DNA of 17,076 nt, from the NCBI GenBank assembly GCA_002414205.1, contig DHYQ01000018.1, positions 1 to 17,076 of the forward strand, given 5' to 3'. The notes under the pieces were generated by a model. The model worked only from the letters and a program-made list of their open reading frames with translations. It was not told where the DNA came from and made no database searches. This document shows positions 14,500 through 17,076 of the stretch, in pieces. Source of the DNA: Gallionellaceae bacterium UBA5126. Its GTDB lineage: Bacteria; Pseudomonadota; Gammaproteobacteria; Burkholderiales; Gallionellaceae. Made by a program: the position numbers and the translations under genes. Each line of letters begins with the position of its first letter. Position 1 is the stretch's first letter.

Positions 14500-14945
14500 A
14501 GTGCTTTCAACAGGTTGGCCATTTCCACGGCGACTTCGGCGGCTTCCGCGCCTTTGACCAGCATGCGCGCAATGGCTTGCTCGTCGGTGTCGGTGGTCAG
14601 CACGGCGTTGGCAATCGGCACGCCGCAGGACAGTTGCACGTCATTGACGCCGCGTGCCGATTCGTTGGACACCACTTCAAAGTGGTAGGTGTCGCCGCGA
14701 ATCACCGCGCCCAGTGCGATCAGCGCGTCAAAACGCTCGCTGTCGGCCATGTGCAGCAGCACCAGCGGGATTTCCAGCGCGCCGGGCACGGTGGCCAGGG
14801 TCATGTCGTCTTCCGCCACGCCCAGTTCACGCAGCTTGGCACAGCACGCGCCCAGCAGGCCGTCGCACACTTCCGGGTTAAAGCGGCTTTGCACAATGCC
14901 AATCCGCAGGCCGGTGCCGTTCAGATTTTTTTCCAGTTCTTTCAT
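14496..14945 (-). CDS. ribH: 6,7-dimethyl-8-ribityllumazine synthase
   Basis: RibH condenses 5-amino-6-ribitylamino-uracil with 3,4-dihydroxy-2-butanone 4-phosphate to the lumazine that RibE turns into riboflavin. The 149-residue protein shows [14 protein letters not shown] (18-31), VPGALEIPL (53-61) and [16 protein letters not shown], with catalytic His88. The start at 14945 is supported by GAAGGG seven bases upstream. A TTG at 14960, overlapping the ribBA stop, would add only five residues and leave no clear ribosome site. It belongs to the four-gene riboflavin operon and overlaps nusB by four bases. Confidence 0.96.
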   Translation of the reverse strand: MKELEKNLNGTGLRIGIVQSRFNPEVCDGLLGACCAKLRELGVAEDDMTLATVPGALEIPLVLLHMADSERFDALIALGAVIRGDTYHFEVVSNESARGVNDVQLSCGVPIANAVLTTDTDEQAIARMLVKGAEAAEVAVEMANLLKAL

Positions 14946-14956
14946 GTTTTTTCCCT

Positions 14957-16063
14957 TCAATTACTCGTCGATTGCGGTGTTTTGCTGGCGTAGCCCACCA
15001 CTTCCAGCCCGAAGCCCATGACGCTGGGCATTTTGTGCGGGCTGGAGAGCAGGCGCATTTTACCGACATTCAGGTCGCACAGAATCTGCGCGCCCACGCC
15101 GTAATTGCGCGAATCCCAGCGCGTCGGGCGGTGCGATTCCACCGAGGCGCGGGCCAGCAAGTCCGCCGAGGTTTCGCCGTGGTGCATCAGAATCAGCACA
15201 CCCGCGTCGACCTGGCTGATGCGCTTCAGCGCTTCGTGCACGCTGGTGGAGTGGGTGTAGTCCACCTGCTCCAGAAAATCCAGCGCCGACAGCGGCTCGT
15301 GCACGCGCACCAGCGTTTCGTTTTGCGGCTGAATGTCGCCCTTGACCAGCGCCAGATGGGTGTGATGGGTGGTTTTGTCGCTGTAGCTGACCAAATCCAG
15401 TTGACCATACGCGGTTTGAATGGTGCGACGCGCCACGCGCTCCACCAATTTGTCGTGATGATTGCGGTATTCAATCAGGCTGGCGATGGTGCCGATTTTC
15501 AGACCGTGTTCCTTGGCGAACACGATCAAATCCGGCAGACGGGCCATTTCGCCATCATCCTTGAGGATTTCGCAAATCACCGCCGCCGGAGTCAGCCCGG
15601 CCAATTCGGCCAAATCACAGCCAGCTTCGGTATGTCCGGCGCGTACCAACACGCCGCCCGGCTGGGCGCGCAGCGGGAAAATATGTCCCGGCTGCACGAT
15701 GTCGCCCGGTTGGGCATGCGGCGACGCGGCCACCTGAATGGTGCGCGAACGATCCGCCGCCGAAATGCCGGTCGTGACGCCAGTGGCGGCTTCAATCGAC
15801 ACGGTAAAGTTGGTGGCCAGCGACAGGCCGTTGTCCTGCACCATCAGTGGCAGTTTCAACTGGCGGCAATGCGCTTCGGTCAGGGTCAGGCAAATCAGCC
15901 CGCGCCCATGCTTGGCCATGAAATTGATTTTATCGGGGGTACAAAAATCCGCCGCGAACACCAAGTCGCCCTCGTTTTCGCGGTCTTCTTCGTCCATCAG
16001 CACCACCATGCGCCCGGCGCGGATGTCGGCGATGATGTCTTCAATCGGGGAAATGCCGGTCAT
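14957..16063 (-). CDS. ribBA: 3,4-dihydroxy-2-butanone 4-phosphate synthase with degenerate GTP cyclohydrolase II domain
   Basis: The N-terminal half (about 1-200) is a complete RibB. It has [12 protein letters not shown] (24-35) with the acidic metal-binding residues, PGHIFPLRA (125-133) and [12 protein letters not shown] (141-152). RibB makes the four-carbon substrate of RibH from ribulose 5-phosphate. The C-terminal half (about 206-368) resembles RibA, ending in [16 protein letters not shown] and [10 protein letters not shown]. However, the stretch from LVRVHEP to HEALK, where RibA has its three zinc cysteines and SECLTGD, has no cysteine at all. It is therefore probably inactive as a cyclohydrolase, and a separate ribA should exist elsewhere. 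This degenerate form is known in proteobacteria. AAGGA lies six bases before the start, which overlaps the ribE stop. Confidence 0.93.
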   Translation of the reverse strand: MTGISPIEDIIADIRAGRMVVLMDEEDRENEGDLVFAADFCTPDKINFMAKHGRGLICLTLTEAHCRQLKLPLMVQDNGLSLATNFTVSIEAATGVTTGISAADRSRTIQVAASPHAQPGDIVQPGHIFPLRAQPGGVLVRAGHTEAGCDLAELAGLTPAAVICEILKDDGEMARLPDLIVFAKEHGLKIGTIASLIEYRNHHDKLVERVARRTIQTAYGQLDLVSYSDKTTHHTHLALVKGDIQPQNETLVRVHEPLSALDFLEQVDYTHSTSVHEALKRISQVDAGVLILMHHGETSADLLARASVESHRPTRWDSRNYGVGAQILCDLNVGKMRLLSSPHKMPSVMGFGLEVVGYASKTPQSTSN

Positions 16064-16656
16064 GCTTCATCCTTTTGCAACATGCGCTCCACATAGCGCG
16101 CAATCAAATCGACTTCCAGATTCACCCGGCTGCCCGTTTGCAAGTGACACAAGTTGGTGTGCGACAAGGTGTGCGGAATCAGGTTGATGCTGAAGGTGTG
16201 GCCGCTGACCTGGTTGATGGTCAGGCTGACGCCATTCACCGTCACCGAGCCTTTAAAGGCGATGAACTTGGCCAGTGCCGCCGGGGCGGACACGTCCAGC
16301 TTCCAGCTTTCGCCCAAATCGGTAAAGGCCAGCACCTCGCCCACGCCGTCCACATGCCCGCTGACCAGATGCCCGCCCAGCCGGTCGGCCAGACGCAGCG
16401 CCTTTTCCAGATTCACCGCTGCGCCTTGTGCACCCAGTCCCACGGTGCAATTCAAGGTTTCCCGCGATACATCCACCGTGAAGGTGTTGCCGTCCAGAGC
16501 AATCACCGTCAGGCACACGCCATTCACCGCAATGCTGTCGCCCAACGCCACATCGCTCAAATCCAGCGCCTGCGTGGCAATTTCCAGCCGCAAACCGCCT
16601 TCCCGATCCGCCACGCGGGCAATTTGACCCACGTCGGCAATAATTCCGCTAAACAT
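16060..16656 (-). CDS. ribE: Riboflavin synthase alpha chain
   Basis: RibE dismutates two lumazine molecules to riboflavin and the pyrimidine that RibH reuses. The 198-residue protein has the expected tandem lumazine-binding repeats. The first begins [10 protein letters not shown] with [13 protein letters not shown]; the second begins [13 protein letters not shown] with [12 protein letters not shown]. The length is normal. GAGG sits five bases before the ATG, and the stop overlaps the ribBA start by four bases. It is the first riboflavin gene of the operon visible here; ribD is not upstream on this strand, since the next gene is divergent. In E. coli the same enzyme is called RibC. Confidence 0.96.
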   Translation of the reverse strand: MFSGIIADVGQIARVADREGGLRLEIATQALDLSDVALGDSIAVNGVCLTVIALDGNTFTVDVSRETLNCTVGLGAQGAAVNLEKALRLADRLGGHLVSGHVDGVGEVLAFTDLGESWKLDVSAPAALAKFIAFKGSVTVNGVSLTINQVSGHTFSINLIPHTLSHTNLCHLQTGSRVNLEVDLIARYVERMLQKDEA

Positions 16657-16699
16657 AATGACCTCAAAAAAATCTGCTACGCCAAAGACGCAGCAGCAA

Positions 16700-16721
16700 G
16701 GGGCGCGATTATAGCCGCCCC
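16700..16721 (-). promoter_or_regulatory. Riboflavin operon promoter -10 framed by an inverted repeat
   Basis: On the minus strand a perfect TATAAT occupies 16713-16708, about 52 bases upstream of ribE. It is framed by GGGGCG (16700-16705) and CGCCCC (16716-16721), a 6-bp inverted repeat with a 10-base spacer. No good -35 is seen at standard spacing (TTGAAC is only 13 bases away). The arrangement is what a repressor site covering the -10 would look like. The 253-base region to the HAD gene shows no FMN-riboswitch-like conserved core. Confidence 0.4.
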
Positions 16722-16909
16722 AACCAGTTCAAAACCGCAAAACAATCAGGGAATTTATTCCTGTCAGCGCCCAATGGGGTCGCTTCATGCGAAAATCAAG
16801 GCTTGCACAAACCCGACTATTTTAGTACAAATAGTATCCCAAGCCCATGATTTTTCAAGAACACTGGTCGCTTGGCCTCAATAAAAACCAACTGGACGGA
16901 CACACTGAC

Positions 16910-17076
16910 ATGATCAAAGCCATTATTTTCGACGTAGATGGAACGCTGGCGGACACCGAAGACGGACACCGCCGCTCCTTTAACCAAGCCTTTGCCGAGA
17001 GCGGGCTGGACTGGCACTGGGACGTGCCGCTGTACGACAAGCTGCTGAAAGTGACCGGCGGCAAGGAGCGCATCAA
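16910..17076 (+). CDS. HAD-family phosphatase, CbbY-like (partial, 3' end beyond window)
   Basis: Only the first 55 or so residues are present. They begin [17 protein letters not shown], the HAD motif I with nucleophile Asp9 and acid/base Asp11, followed by [17 protein letters not shown] and VTGGKER. The DTE-GHR-FN and TGGKER segments resemble CbbY, the xylulose-1,5-bisphosphate phosphatase that protects Rubisco from a by-product inhibitor. That identity is likely but rests on the N-terminus only. Other subfamily IA HAD phosphatases (phosphoglycolate phosphatase, beta-phosphoglucomutase) share part of the pattern. It is divergent from the riboflavin operon across about 250 bases. No Rubisco genes are visible. 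Confidence 0.8.
   Translation, partial: MIKAIIFDVDGTLADTEDGHRRSFNQAFAESGLDWHWDVPLYDKLLKVTGGKERI

Noticed and set aside
14946..14960. TTG start for ribH at 14960
   Set aside because: The ATG at 14945 has a GAAGGG ribosome site at ideal spacing, and that site would lie inside the longer version.
14972..16096. 374-residue plus-strand open frame opposite ribBA
   Set aside because: Antisense shadow with His/Gln/Arg-rich low-information sequence; the minus strand encodes RibB motifs in full.
16657..16909. FMN riboswitch upstream of the riboflavin operon
   Set aside because: I could not find the conserved G-rich and multi-stem RFN core on the minus strand; only a -10 and a short inverted repeat are visible.
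1..17076. CRISPR array, tRNA/rRNA genes, insertion sequences or integrases
   Set aside because: No regularly spaced repeats, tRNA-like cloverleaf, transposase or recombinase motifs were seen on either strand.

Overview
The window reads as a stretch of betaproteobacterial chromosome. NusB, RibE, RibH, the RibB protein with a degenerate RibA half, UppP, the tyrosine phosphatase and the divergent ffh/ypjD pair all look like betaproteobacterial versions. The core genes are G+C-rich, and a CbbY-like HAD protein at the right edge hints at a Calvin-cycle lineage. Genus is not resolvable from sequence reading alone.

Core layout, left to right: a perfect-palindrome terminator and panD (minus strand); dcd with a small conserved gene (plus); a lipoprotein gene behind ffh (both minus); ypjD (plus); a tcdA-like E1 gene, uppP and a low-molecular-weight protein tyrosine phosphatase (plus); the riboflavin operon ribE-ribBA-ribH-nusB (minus, transcribed towards the centre); and the start of a cbbY-like HAD gene (plus) that runs off the window. 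Everything in this set is housekeeping: pantothenate, dUTP supply, protein targeting, membrane biogenesis, tRNA modification, cell-wall lipid recycling, riboflavin synthesis and antitermination.

Three accessory modules sit cleanly between these core genes. Each has lower G+C or a different codon texture, and each centres on a nucleotide-hydrolysing protein of a kind common in antiphage systems. Module A (4321-6606) is one 761-residue protein with a predicted restriction-endonuclease-like N-terminus and a NACHT-type STAND ATPase. Module B (7373-10627) is a tightly overlapping trio: a DUF262 (ParB/GmrS-like) protein, an OLD/RecF-like ATPase with a DUF3696 tail, and a 316-residue protein I do not recognise. 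Module C (12020-13962, minus strand) is an AAA ATPase translationally coupled to a PIN-like nuclease. No integrase, transposase or tRNA gene is visible in the window.

The most striking structural observation is at the module borders. Module C is flanked by a 7-bp direct repeat lying immediately outside the stops of the two neighbouring core genes. Module B is flanked by an 11/12-bp repeat, and its right copy can be read as a displaced end of tcdA that stops exactly on the uppP start. Module A is flanked by a 6-bp repeat at the tcdA start codon. Together these suggest three scarless insertions into a once-compact ypjD-tcdA-uppP-phosphatase/nusB neighbourhood. A and B appear to have been threaded into a co-directional run of genes from ypjD to 11950, so core and accessory genes may now share transcripts.
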